This document shows, in pieces, positions 46,218-55,718 of a DNA stretch of 64,000 nucleotides. The position numbers were made by a program, and so were the translations under genes. The notes beneath the pieces are model-generated. The model saw only the letters and a program-made list of their open reading frames with translations, made no database searches and was not told the DNA's origin. Numbering within the stretch: position 1 is the stretch's first letter; each line of letters opens with the position of its first letter. The DNA is from Actinomycetota bacterium (GTDB lineage Bacteria; Actinomycetota; Actinomycetes; Actinomycetales; Dermatophilaceae): positions 1-64,000 of the forward strand of contig JAIUNK010000010.1 in the NCBI GenBank assembly GCA_020161845.1, given 5' to 3'.

Positions 46218-47240
46218 GGCGGCCGGGTCGAGGAGCTCTATACCCCGGCCGCCCTGGACATGACCAGCGCCCACCCGTTCAAGGGCAACCTGGATCTCGG
46301 CCGGCTGCGCGACCTGATCGCTCAGGTGGGGGTCGAGCACATCCCGTTCGTGCGGCTCGAGACCGGCACCAACCTGATTGGCGGACAGCCGCATTCCCTG
46401 GCCAACCTGCGCGAGCTGCGCGCCGTCTGCGATGAGCATGGCCTGCTCCTGGTCATGGATGCCTCCCTGCTCAGCGACAACCTGTGGTTCATCGCCGAGC
46501 GCGAGGAGGCCGAGCAGGGGCGCACGATCGCCCAGATCGCCCGCGACATCGCCGACCTGTGCGACATCGTCTACTTCTCGGCGCGCAAGATCACCTGCGC
46601 CCGCGGCGGCGGCATCCTCATTCGCGACGAAGAGGTCTACAAGCGGATGCGCGGGCTGGTGCCGCTGTATGAGGGCTTCCTGACGTACGGCGGCATGAGC
46701 GTGCGCGAAATGGAGGCCATGACCGTCGGCCTCGACGAGCTGCTGGACATCGACAACATCTGCCAGGGGCCGCAGTTCATCGCCCACATGGTCGCGGAGC
46801 TGGCCGACCGCGGCGTACCGGTCATCACCCCGCCCGGCGGCCTCGGCTGCCACGTCAACGCCCGCGAGTTCCTGCCGCACCTGGACCCGCGGCAATACCC
46901 CGCCGGCGCGTTGGCGGCCGCCATCTATCTGACCTCCGGGGTGCGCGGAATGGAGCGCGGCACCTTGTCCGAGCAGCGCGACGAAAAGGGCGTCGAGCCG
47001 ATCGCGGAGATGGAGCTGGTGCGGCTCGCGATGCCGCGCCGCGTCTTCACGTTGTCGCAGGTCAACTACGCCGTCGACCGGATCTCCTGGCTGTATTCCA
47101 AGCGGCACCTGATCGGCGGACTGCGATGGATTGAGGAGCCGGAGGTGCTGCGCTTCTTCTACGGGCGCCTCGAGCCGATCGGGGACTGGCAGGACGCGCT
47201 GGTGGCCGAGTTCCGCGCCGACTTCGGCGACTCGCTCTAG
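46218..47240 (+). pseudogene. 5'-truncated tryptophanase-like gene
   Basis: The reading frame aligns without interruption to residues 143-482 of the intact gene at 54200, from GGRVEELYT to the identical end FGDSL. The PLP Lys region YFSARKITCARGGG is present, but the first 142 residues are missing, including the LTDSG and THQGR regions needed for the fold and cofactor. No plausible start or ribosome-binding site exists at the junction. Many third-position differences from the intact copy show it is an old paralogue rather than a recent copy. The 19 bases at the junction (46205-46223) repeat those encoding the lysine-region CARGGG at 46595-46613. Confidence 0.88.
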
Positions 47241-47246
47241 GTCGCG

Positions 47247-47513
47247 TCAGGCCCGCGCCCGCAGCGCCAGCTCGACGATCTGAGCGTCCGTGACCAGGTC
47301 GCGGGCCTGGCTCGCCGGCACCCTCACGGTGCGGTGGTGCGCCAGTCCGGCCGAAGCCAAGACGGCCGGTACGTCGAGCGCCGCGGGCGCCTGAAGCACC
47401 AGCCCGCCGCAGCCAGCCATCAGCCGGCGCCACGACGTACCGCTTGCTGCTGCAAGCAGCTGGGCCGCGGCGGCGTCGATGTAGGGCACGCCCAGCTCCC
47501 GGGCCAGGCGCTC
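47247..47513 (-). pseudogene. Truncated copy of the GNAT-associated C-terminal domain
   Basis: About 89 residues (GERLARELGVPYIDAAAAQLL... to VELALRARA) are roughly 80% identical to the C-terminal domain of the 338-residue protein encoded at 50069-51085. The GNAT part and the start of the domain are missing; beyond 47513 the similarity stops abruptly at a run of C's and the frame continues into unrelated sequence. It could still be expressed as part of a chimeric frame up to 47699, but this is unlikely. Confidence 0.75.
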
Positions 47514-47726
47514 CCCCCCAGCTGCCGCGTCACCACAGTTACACCCTCCGGCTCGGCGTGCGTTAGCACGATCTGCGCCCGCCGCACCATCCGCCGACGA
47601 CATGGGGCGCCGCACCCACCCAGACAACACCGCCCGCTCATGATCGCTCGACACCAGCGACTTCGCTGCGAGACCCGACGTACGCCCAAGTCCACCCACT
47701 GGGAAGCGAGCTAACGCCTCACGACA

Positions 47727-48317
47727 CTAGGCATTCCTTCGCACTCGAAGGGAGCCCAAGTCATTATACTCATCGCCGACATACCACTGGTCCTGAAATA
47801 CCCAGTTGCTTGCCCGGCCCGTAAAGTACGTCCCAGAATACTTTTGTGATTCATTGCATTCCCCCCATACTTTATACGAGGAGACGCCGTCATATCGGTA
47901 TCGATCCCACCACGAAATGCTGGCGATATTGCCGAATCCGTATCCCGCGTGATCACAGGTTTCCGGCCCATTGATCGTGTCCGAACCGCCGCCCCAGCCC
48001 GCATATTGGTAGACGGTCACCAGTGGCACCCCGGCCGAACGAGCGCCTACTAACCGCTCTTGTGCGCGCGCCGACAGGCGTGCGTCACGTTCCTCGATGG
48101 TCCCGCACCAGCGATCGGCAACTACTAGAATGCGAGATCCGGGCCGCTGGGGGACGGTATCGGTAATGCAATGCTGGACACCTCCGACCCTTGCCGTGTC
48201 CCCCGGCTCAGGGCCCGTCCCGGATGAGCTAGCGAGGGAGGATGCGTGTGCGGTAGCAGAACCGCAGCAAATGGTACTTAAGGCGACAACAGAAATAGCA
48301 AGGTGGTTCAGTTTCAT
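47727..48317 (-). CDS. Secreted cysteine-containing protein, possibly beta/gamma-crystallin-like
   Basis: 196 residues starting MKLNHLAISVVALSTICCG, a signal peptide that may be cleaved after ATAHA. The mature part has four cysteines (QHCITD, RWCGT, ETCDH, GECNE). Its C-terminal half is aromatic/Gly-rich (ISWWDRYRYDGVSSYKVWGEC, YSGTYFTGRASNW, VGDEYNDLGSLRV), recalling the beta/gamma-crystallin-like fold of secreted peptidase inhibitors and similar Streptomyces proteins. That resemblance is weak. GAGGAGGAG precedes the ATG. Codon use is clearly less GC-biased than the neighbours. Confidence 0.75.
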   Translation of the reverse strand: MKLNHLAISVVALSTICCGSATAHASSLASSSGTGPEPGDTARVGGVQHCITDTVPQRPGSRILVVADRWCGTIEERDARLSARAQERLVGARSAGVPLVTVYQYAGWGGGSDTINGPETCDHAGYGFGNIASISWWDRYRYDGVSSYKVWGECNESQKYSGTYFTGRASNWVFQDQWYVGDEYNDLGSLRVRRNA

Positions 48318-48587
48318 GATGCTCCTCCTCAAGACGCAAGTGGCCACACGTGGGACGTTCCCAGGCCTACTCTTCTGGGTGTTGACTATCTAACTCAGCG
48401 ACATCTCTGTTCGGAAGCGGTGCGCCTCGATTGGAGCTCGAAGCTCAGTCGGTCTTCAAGGTGCGTACCGCTGATCGCTGGACCGGCGTGACACAGATCA
48501 CTCATCGGTGACTCCTGCCCCCGACACATTTGGCGCTAAAGTCGAACCGCATTCACCAATATGTCTGTTCAAGGCTCGGGGAGAGCT

Positions 48588-48920
48588 ATGGTTACCAACG
48601 ACGAACTGTGGCTGCTTGATCGTGCTCTCGCTCCAATCCTGGTGTTAGCTGCCCTAACCAGTGGGCCCAGCTACCCCTATGAGGTCTGCTGCCGACTCCG
48701 GAAACTTGGATTCGAGCGAGGATATAGTCGGCCAGACCTGAGCCCTCTGTTCGGACGTCTCGCGGAACGCGGATACTTGGATAACAGAGGGGTTTGCGTT
48801 GTCAATAATCGGGCGCGCCACTACTATGCTTTGACAGAAAGCGGATTACTCGCTCAGCGCGCCGCTCGTGAGCGGTCGATTGTCGGAATCAACATTCTTC
48901 AGCAACTGGCCCAAGAGTGA
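48588..48920 (+). CDS. PadR-like transcriptional regulator
   Basis: 110 residues with the PadR winged-helix pattern: LAPILVLAALTSGPSYPYEVCCRLRKLG, then YSRPDLSPLFGRLAERGYL, and NNRARHYYALTESG. Start ATG at 48588 follows GGGGAG; an ATG at 48561 is in frame. It is divergent from the 196-residue secreted protein, with a 270-base shared upstream region that probably holds its operator, and convergent with a second secreted protein. Likely the local regulator of the island. Confidence 0.8.
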   Translation: MVTNDELWLLDRALAPILVLAALTSGPSYPYEVCCRLRKLGFERGYSRPDLSPLFGRLAERGYLDNRGVCVVNNRARHYYALTESGLLAQRAARERSIVGINILQQLAQE

Positions 48921-48950
48921 CCTCGTGAAAACGAAACAATTGGATAGACC

Positions 48951-49310
48951 TCAGACAGGTGCGATCGGTGAGGGGTTATTGAGCACCACCCCACGAGGGG
49001 CGCACCAAGCATACGTTCCGTTATTGTCGAGGATTCCCTCAGATGTGGCACGCCACGACGCAGTCCGTGACTGGGTGTTGTACGACATGGACATGATTGT
49101 GTTGTTATACTGCTGCATCACGATGTTGCCGTTGATGGAAATCGATACCAAGTCGTCTCCTTTCGCGGTGACAAGAACCACCTCGCCGGAGAGACAGCCT
49201 TGGTTTCCCCATTTGTGCACTGTCGCGTGGGCGGGTGCGGTCGAGAGCCCCAGGATGCTTGTGGTGGCGCACAACAGGGCGACAGCACCGGCTTGCCGAC
49301 GAACGATCAT
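48951..49310 (-). CDS. Small secreted protein of unknown function
   Basis: 119 residues with a clear signal peptide (RRQAGAVALLCATTSILGL, predicted cut after APAHA). It leaves a mature domain of about 92 residues rich in Asn, Ser and Thr, with two cysteines (QGCLSG, AWCAPR) that could form one disulfide. No family recognised. GAAAGG precedes the ATG. A/T-rich codons match the neighbouring secreted gene, suggesting common origin. Confidence 0.72.
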   Translation of the reverse strand: MIVRRQAGAVALLCATTSILGLSTAPAHATVHKWGNQGCLSGEVVLVTAKGDDLVSISINGNIVMQQYNNTIMSMSYNTQSRTASWRATSEGILDNNGTYAWCAPRGVVLNNPSPIAPV

Positions 49311-49372
49311 GGCGGACCTTTCTTTGCAGACTTGTGGACGTCCCGACGAAACAGTGATTCGGAGGTAATGGT

Positions 49373-49585
49373 ATGGGGCACAGTGAACTGGATTGGCAGG
49401 CCGAAGAGCAGTTCGTGCTGATCTGCCGCGAGCGAGCGAAGGCGTTCCTCACGTATGACGCATGTCCTACCCGCGCCACGGCGGCCGCCCATGACTCGCT
49501 ATACGAGCCCTGGATGGAGGCTGGTATCCGCTATCTTGCCGCCAGGTACGAACAAGAGCTTGCTCGACTGAGAGAACAGTTGTGA
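49373..49585 (+). CDS. 70-residue protein of unknown function
   Basis: A short helical, acidic protein (HSELDWQAEEQFVLICRERAK, then AGIRYLAARYEQELARLREQL). The start has a strong GGAGGTAA four bases upstream, which argues for a real gene. It diverges from the 119-residue secreted protein. No family recognised. Confidence 0.55.
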   Translation: MGHSELDWQAEEQFVLICRERAKAFLTYDACPTRATAAAHDSLYEPWMEAGIRYLAARYEQELARLREQL

Positions 49586-49639
49586 AATGGGGCTTGCTCG
49601 TTCCATGCCATAAGTAACTCATTCTGGCGGCGCCATCGC

Positions 49640-49925
49640 AATGCCCCGATTCCAGCGATACCAACTCCGGCAGGTATGCATCTACCCGATGGGTCGACCT
49701 GGCGACGTCCGCGCCAGGCCGGGGGTGCCCTTCGGCGTTGTAGGCCGGGCTGCCACACCAGCTCTCGGGCACGAGGTTTGTACAGCTGCGGGGTGTTCAC
49801 CGGCAGGGTCCACCCGATCGTGTACGCGACGCCACGCCGGTGCAAGAAGTGCAACACGTGACGGGTGTCGCCCGCGCCATCGGTCCTGATCATGACCTTC
49901 TTGCCGGGCCGGGAGAGGTCAATCC
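49640..49925 (-). mobile_element. IS1380-family transposase remnant
   Basis: On the minus strand, VMIRTDGAGDTRHVLHFLHR and GVAYTIGWTLPVNTPQL match the internal VRTDGAG...FLDWL...YSVGFTLP segment of actinobacterial IS1380-type transposases. The alignment continues after a frameshift as VPESWCGSPAYNAEG (compare IPEQVWTPAYDADG). Only about 95 codons survive, in two frames, with no terminal inverted repeats seen. It abuts the truncated response-regulator copy. Confidence 0.7.
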
Positions 49926-49940
49926 CCGGCGAGGGCGGCC

Positions 49941-50090
49941 AACGCCGCTATCGCTCGTCGCCTGGTCCTTACCGAGGGCGCGATCGAGAAGCACACGCAG
50001 CGGATCTTCGCCAAGCTCAGCCTTGACCCGGGCTCCGACCAGCACCGCCGCGTGGTCGCGGTGCTTGCCTACCTGGACCAGGCCCGGTGA
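49941..50090 (+). pseudogene. 3' fragment of a second NarL-type response regulator
   Basis: The 150 bases encode NAAIARRLVLTEGAIEKHTQ through VVAVLAYLDQAR and stop. They match the last 48 residues of the regulator at 45380-46021 at about 90% of residues, with most base differences synonymous. The copy was therefore once a functional paralogue. It begins abruptly beside the IS1380 remnant and lacks the receiver and half the helix-turn-helix. Confidence 0.88.
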
Positions 50091-51085
50091 CCGACTGAAC
50101 GGGCCTGTAGCGCCAGCTCGACGATTTGGACGTCCGTGACCAGGTCGCGGGCCTGGCTCGCCGGAACCCTCAGGGTGCGGTGGTGCGTCAGTCCGACGAG
50201 AGCCAGAAAACCAGGTACGTCGAGCGCGGCGTCCGCCTGAAGCACCAACCCGCCGCCGCCGACTATGAGCCGCCGCCACGACGTACCGCTTGCTGCTGCA
50301 AGCAGCTCGGCCGCAGCGGCGTCCACGTACGGCACGCCCAGCTCCCGGGCCAGGCGCTCACCCACCTCAGCGTTCGGACCCGACTCAGGAAAGCCGGACT
50401 CCAGGACGACAACGACGCCGTCTCGTTCGCCCACACCGTACGGCTCGGCCGGCCACTCGCGCGCCGTCACCCCGTAGGTCACGTGGTCGCGCCAGGCGTG
50501 GGCGCCGCTGGAGTCGGGCAGCCACAGGTAGTCGGGCCACGCGCCGCGGCGCTGGAACCCGAGCGAGCGCAGCAGCCCGGCCGACCGCACGTTGCCCGGC
50601 TGCACCGAGGCTTCGACGCGGTGCAGTCCCATCCCCCGCGGCTCCGGCGCCAGGGCCAGGTCCACCACCAGCCGCAGGCCCTCGGCGAACAGGCCACGCC
50701 CGGCGTACGGGTCGTAGGCGTCATAACCCATCGACGCCGACATCGCCCGGCCCCGCACCACATTGGTCACGTTGACCCGGCCCACGATGTCGTGCTCCCC
50801 CCAGGGCTGGCGGGCGTGCACGATGAAGGTCCGGTGCCCCGACGACTGGAACCGCAGGTGCCGCTCCAGGTCGCCGGCGTCGACCGGATTCCACGCGGCG
50901 AGCCGATCCCGGGAGGCCAGGACCGCCAGCCGATAGGGCACCAGGTCGGCCTTGGTGACTGGGGCGACCCGCACCCGCTCCCCCACGGCCGTCAACGGAT
51001 CGGCGTCCGGCGTGCCCTGCAGATGCCGCCCCGACGGCGGCGGCGCCACCCCTTCGGGACGCCGCTGCCCAGCTGCTCCGCTCAC
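50069..51085 (-). CDS. GNAT acetyltransferase fused to a C-terminal domain of unknown function
   Basis: 338 residues. Residues about 35-225 are a RimJ/RimL-type GNAT (VRVAPVTKADLVPYRLAVL, DIVGRVNVTNVVRG, YDPYAGRGLFAEGLRLVVDLAL, GLHRVEASVQPGNVRSAGLLRSLGF). Residues about 235-326 are a separate domain (GVVVVLESGFPESGP, GERLARELGVPYVDAAAAELL, VPASQARDLVTDVQIVELAL) that I do not recognise and that also occurs alone, truncated, at 47247. The GTG start overlaps the amidohydrolase stop. The last nine residues (VGHRAWSR and neighbours) are read from the antisense of the response-regulator fragment. Confidence 0.82.
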   Translation of the reverse strand: MSGAAGQRRPEGVAPPPSGRHLQGTPDADPLTAVGERVRVAPVTKADLVPYRLAVLASRDRLAAWNPVDAGDLERHLRFQSSGHRTFIVHARQPWGEHDIVGRVNVTNVVRGRAMSASMGYDAYDPYAGRGLFAEGLRLVVDLALAPEPRGMGLHRVEASVQPGNVRSAGLLRSLGFQRRGAWPDYLWLPDSSGAHAWRDHVTYGVTAREWPAEPYGVGERDGVVVVLESGFPESGPNAEVGERLARELGVPYVDAAAAELLAAASGTSWRRLIVGGGGLVLQADAALDVPGFLALVGLTHHRTLRVPASQARDLVTDVQIVELALQARSVGHRAWSR

Positions 51086-52176
51086 CGCACGGACCTGCCC
51101 CGCAACACGATTCGGTGCGGGCGGATCAGCATCCGCAGGTCGTCGCGCGGGTCGTCGAGATAGACCAGCAGGTCTGCCTCGGCGCCCTCTTCCAGCCCCG
51201 GGTAGCCCAGCCATTGCCGGGCGTTCCAGGTGGCGGCCGCCAGCGCGCCTGCCGCGCCGAGGGCTGTCTTGCCCAGCTCGATGACCTCCAGCGCGATCAG
51301 CCCGTGCGGCAGCTGGCCGCCCGCGTCCGTCCCGGCGTAGATCGGCACGCCGGCCTCGGCGGCGGCGCTGATCGTGTCGTACCGCCGGCGGTGCAGGTCG
51401 AGCATGTGCGCGGCGTAGCTGGGGAACTTCGCCCGCCCCGCCGCCGCAAAGTTCGTGAAGTTGTCGATGTTGATCAGGGTCGGCACGATCGCGATGCCCT
51501 GCCGGGCGAAGGCCTCCACGGTGTCCGGCACCAGCCCGCTGGCGTGCTCGATGCAGTCGGTGCCGGCGGCGGCGAAGTCGGCCAGGGACTGCTCCCCGAA
51601 GCAGTGCGCCGTGACGCGCGCGCCCTCCTCGTGCGCCGCCGCCACCGCGGCGGTCAGGGCGTCCACCGGCCAACACGGGGCCAGATCGCCGCGGTCCCGG
51701 TCGATCCAGTCCCCGACCAGCTTCACCCAGCCATCGCCGGCCCGGGCCTCCTGCCGCACGTAGTCGACGAGCTGGTCCGGCTCGACCTCGTGCGCCACGC
51801 CGGGGATGTAGCGCTTGGTCCGCGCGATGTGCCGGCCGGCCCGGATCAGCCGGGGCAGGTCGTCGCGGTCCTGGGCCCAGCGGTTGTCGACCGGTGACCC
51901 CGCGTCCCGAATGAGCAGGGCGCCGGCGTCCCGGTTGGCATAGCCCTGGGCCACCGCGCGATCCTCGTCGACCGGGCCGCCGGGGCCCAGTCCGAGGTGC
52001 GCGTGCGCATCGACCATGCCCGGGATGACGTGCCCCCGCACGGTCTCCACCTCGGCGGCGGAGCCGGGCGCCGGCCCGGAGAAACTGATCCGCCCGTCGA
52101 TCACCCACACCTCGTCCCGGGTCTCCTGCGGACCCACGTGAACCTGACCGACGACATGGAGAACGGGCGCGCTCAT
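51082..52176 (-). CDS. Amidohydrolase family protein
   Basis: 364-residue metal-dependent hydrolase of the imidazolonepropionase/DAN deaminase-like group. Metal ligands are visible: HxH in GMVDAHAHLGLG, Lys in DGWVKLVGD, His in GARVTAHCFGE, His in CIEHASGLV, and Asp in YAGTDAGGQL. An amidohydrolase also lies near ffh in mycobacteria (Rv2915c), so this gene belongs to the conserved backbone. Substrate unknown. It precedes the GNAT fusion with a 4-base overlap. Confidence 0.92.
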   Translation of the reverse strand: MSAPVLHVVGQVHVGPQETRDEVWVIDGRISFSGPAPGSAAEVETVRGHVIPGMVDAHAHLGLGPGGPVDEDRAVAQGYANRDAGALLIRDAGSPVDNRWAQDRDDLPRLIRAGRHIARTKRYIPGVAHEVEPDQLVDYVRQEARAGDGWVKLVGDWIDRDRGDLAPCWPVDALTAAVAAAHEEGARVTAHCFGEQSLADFAAAGTDCIEHASGLVPDTVEAFARQGIAIVPTLINIDNFTNFAAAGRAKFPSYAAHMLDLHRRRYDTISAAAEAGVPIYAGTDAGGQLPHGLIALEVIELGKTALGAAGALAAATWNARQWLGYPGLEEGAEADLLVYLDDPRDDLRMLIRPHRIVLRGRSVR

Positions 52177-52263
52177 GGCTGCGAACCTACCGCCCGCCCG
52201 GGGGCAGGTGAGCCCCGACGGCCCCGCCGGTAACGTCCCGCATCGAGCCGGGAATGAGGGGGC

Positions 52264-52850
52264 ATGACGACGGACGATGACCGCGACCGGGTCTGCTTCG
52301 AGGCGCTGGTCGAGCAGACCCAGCAGGCGCTGCGCCGCTACGCCGTACGCCGCCTTCCCCCCGACGATGTCGACGACCTGGTCGCCGAGGTCTATGCCAC
52401 CGCCTGGCGGCGGCGCGACGCGATCCCCGATCCGCCGCTGCCCTGGCTCTACCGCACCGCCGCGCACCACCTGGCCCACGCCCGCCGGGCCGAGGCCCGC
52501 AGGACCCGGCTCGCGGCACGCCTGACCGGCTCCGGCGAGCACGGCTGGGTGGCGCCGGTCGAGATCGCCGAGGCCGATCCCGACCTCGCCGCCGTCCTCG
52601 CCGCGCTGCCCGCCGCCGACGCCGAGATCCTGCGGCTGGCCGCCTGGGAGGAGCTGTCCCCCACCGAGATCGCCTATGTCCAGGGCGGTACGGCGGGTGC
52701 CGCTCGGGTCCGGCTGCATCGGGCCCGCCGGCGCGCCGCCGCCCTACTGGCCGCCGCCGAATCAGCCACCACCACCACCAGCACCGCCACCAGCCATCGC
52801 CCACCCACGGCCCGCGCCACCGCGGCCCCCAGCCCCGCCCAGGAGTTGTC

Positions 52851-52857
<7 letters not shown>
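52264..52857 (+). CDS. ECF-type RNA polymerase sigma factor
   Basis: 197 residues with sigma-2 (FEALVEQTQQALRRYAVRRL, DDVDDLVAEVYATAWRRRD) and sigma-4 (LAALPAADAEILRLAAWEELSPTEIAYVQGG, then GAARVRLHRARRR). A Thr/Ser/Ala-rich tail of about 35 residues follows. The overlapping downstream gene encodes a membrane protein of the type that accompanies such sigma factors. Divergent from the amidohydrolase. Confidence 0.92.
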
Positions 52858-53969
<1,112 letters not shown>

Positions 53970-54016
53970 CCAGGCGTGGAATGGGCTGGTAGCCCCGCAG
54001 CGCAGACTGCCCGCCG

Positions 54017-54035
54017 ACTACGCCGTACGACGGTC
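54017..54035. repeat. Copy of dispersed CGTACG near-palindrome
   Basis: ACTACGCCGTACGACGGTC in the 230-base gap upstream of the tryptophanase-like gene; otherwise that gap shows nothing recognisable. Confidence 0.45.
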
Positions 54036-54199
54036 ACGGACCGGACAATGTGACAACCGCGACCTGCGGCGATGGCGACCGTTGACCAGGGTCGGGACGT
54101 GAGTCCCGGGACGGGGCCACCCCTCGCGCCCTAATTTGACGCACGGCGTCGGCCGCGGAGCCGGCGCCGGCGGCGCGCGCGAGGAGGCGGCAACAGGCC

Positions 54200-55648
54200 A
54201 TGGCCCAGGTGAGGTTCAGCTCGGGAGAACGCATTCCGCTGGAGATGCACAAGGTTCGGATCGTGCAGAAGCTGTCCCTGCCGCCGATCGAGGACCGGGC
54301 CCGGCACATCGCCGAGGCCGGCAACAACACCTTCCTGCTGCGCAACGCCGACGTGTTCATGGACATGCTCACCGACTCCGGGGTCAACGCGATGAGCGAC
54401 CGGCAGCAGGCCGCCATGCTCACCGCGGACGACAGTTACGCCGGATCGGCGACCTACACGCGGCTCTTCGACAAGCTGCTCGACGTCTTCGGGATGCCCT
54501 ACTACCTGCCCACCCACCAGGGCCGGGCCGCCGAGCACCTGCTGGCCCGCACCCTGGTCACGGAGGGTTCCGTGGTGCCGATGAACTATCACTTCACCAC
54601 CACGAAGGCGCACATCACGCTGTGCGGCGGCCGGGTCGAGGAGCTCTACACCGACGAGGGGCTGCAGGTCACCAGCGAGCACCCCTTCAAGGGGAACATG
54701 GACATCGGCAAGCTGCGCGCCCTGATCGACGAGGTCGGCGCGGCGAACATCCCGTTCGTGCGCCTGGAGACCGGCACCAACCTGATCGGCGGACAGCCGC
54801 ACAGCCTGGCCAACCTGCGCGAGATTCGCGCGGTCTGCGACGAGCACGGCCTGCTGCTCGTCATGGACGGCAGCCTGCTCTCGGACAACCTGTGGTTCAT
54901 CAAGGAGCGCGAGGACAGCGAGAAGGACAAGTCCATCGCGCAGATCGCCCGCGACATCGCGGACCTGTGCGACGTGTTCTACTTCTCGGCCCGCAAGATC
55001 ACCTGCGCCCGCGGCGGCGGCATCCTGGTGCGCGACGAGGAACTGTACAAGCAGATGCGCGGCCTGGTGCCCCTCTATGAGGGCTTCCTGACGTACGGCG
55101 GGATGAGCGTGCGGGAGATGGAGGCCATGACGATCGGCCTCGACGAACTGCTGGACGAGGACAACATCTGCCAGGGTCCGCAGTTCATCGAGCACATGGT
55201 CACCGAGTTGGCCGACCGCGGCGTCCCGGTGATCACCCCCGCCGGGGGGCTCGGCTGCCACGTCGACGCCCGGCGCTTCCTGGATCACGTGCCGCAGGAG
55301 CAGTACCCGGCCGGCGCCCTGGCCGCCGCGATCTACTTGTGCTCCGGCGTGCGGGGCATGGAGCGCGGCACCATGTCGGAGCAACGCGAGCAGGACGGCA
55401 CCGAGCCCCTGGCCGAGATGGAGCTGGTCCGCCTCGCCATGCCGCGCCGGGTGTTCACGCTCAGCCAGGTCAGCTATGCCGTGGACCGGATCGCCTGGCT
55501 CTACACCAAGCGCCACCTGATCGGCGGCCTGCGCTGGGTCGAGGAGCCCGAGGTCCTGCGGTTCTTCTACGGGCGCCTGGAGCCCCTCGACGACTGGCAG
55601 GAGCGGTTGGTCGCCGAGTTCCGCAAGGACTTCGGCGACTCGCTCTGA
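54200..55648 (+). CDS. tnaA: Tryptophanase-like PLP beta-eliminating lyase
   Basis: 482-residue fold-type I PLP enzyme of the tryptophanase/tyrosine phenol-lyase family, which splits Trp (or Tyr) to indole (phenol), pyruvate and ammonia. Family landmarks: FLLRNADVFMDMLTDSG, PTHQGRAAEHL, VMDGSLLSDNLWF (Asp223 for the pyridine N) and YFSARKITCARGGG (PLP Lys266), with the C-terminal PEVLRFFYGRLEPL. Substrate preference cannot be settled. A 5'-truncated paralogue lies at 46218. GAGGAGG is 13 bases from the ATG. A perfect hairpin follows the stop. Confidence 0.88.
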   Translation: MAQVRFSSGERIPLEMHKVRIVQKLSLPPIEDRARHIAEAGNNTFLLRNADVFMDMLTDSGVNAMSDRQQAAMLTADDSYAGSATYTRLFDKLLDVFGMPYYLPTHQGRAAEHLLARTLVTEGSVVPMNYHFTTTKAHITLCGGRVEELYTDEGLQVTSEHPFKGNMDIGKLRALIDEVGAANIPFVRLETGTNLIGGQPHSLANLREIRAVCDEHGLLLVMDGSLLSDNLWFIKEREDSEKDKSIAQIARDIADLCDVFYFSARKITCARGGGILVRDEELYKQMRGLVPLYEGFLTYGGMSVREMEAMTIGLDELLDEDNICQGPQFIEHMVTELADRGVPVITPAGGLGCHVDARRFLDHVPQEQYPAGALAAAIYLCSGVRGMERGTMSEQREQDGTEPLAEMELVRLAMPRRVFTLSQVSYAVDRIAWLYTKRHLIGGLRWVEEPEVLRFFYGRLEPLDDWQERLVAEFRKDFGDSL

Positions 55649-55681
55649 CCCTGCTGACCCGGCTGACCCCGCCGACCCCGG

Positions 55682-55718
55682 CCTGGTCTCGGCCCGAACC
55701 GCTCAGGCCGAGACCAGG
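55682..55718. terminator. Hairpin between convergent tnaA and phaC
   Basis: CCTGGTCTCGGCC and its exact 13-base complement with an 11-base loop. The phaC stop codon lies inside the loop, so the hairpin serves tnaA and overlaps the end of phaC. Confidence 0.8.

Larger units (their letters stand above)
47514..49940. other. Lower-GC island between paralogous fragments
   Basis: G+C falls visibly below the rest of the window, with A/T-rich codons and many non-GC third positions. It holds two small secreted proteins, a PadR-type regulator, a 70-residue ORF and a transposase remnant. 47514-47726 carries no convincing gene. The left border is the broken GNAT-domain copy, the right border the broken response-regulator copy. 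This is best read as horizontally acquired DNA. Confidence 0.75.
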
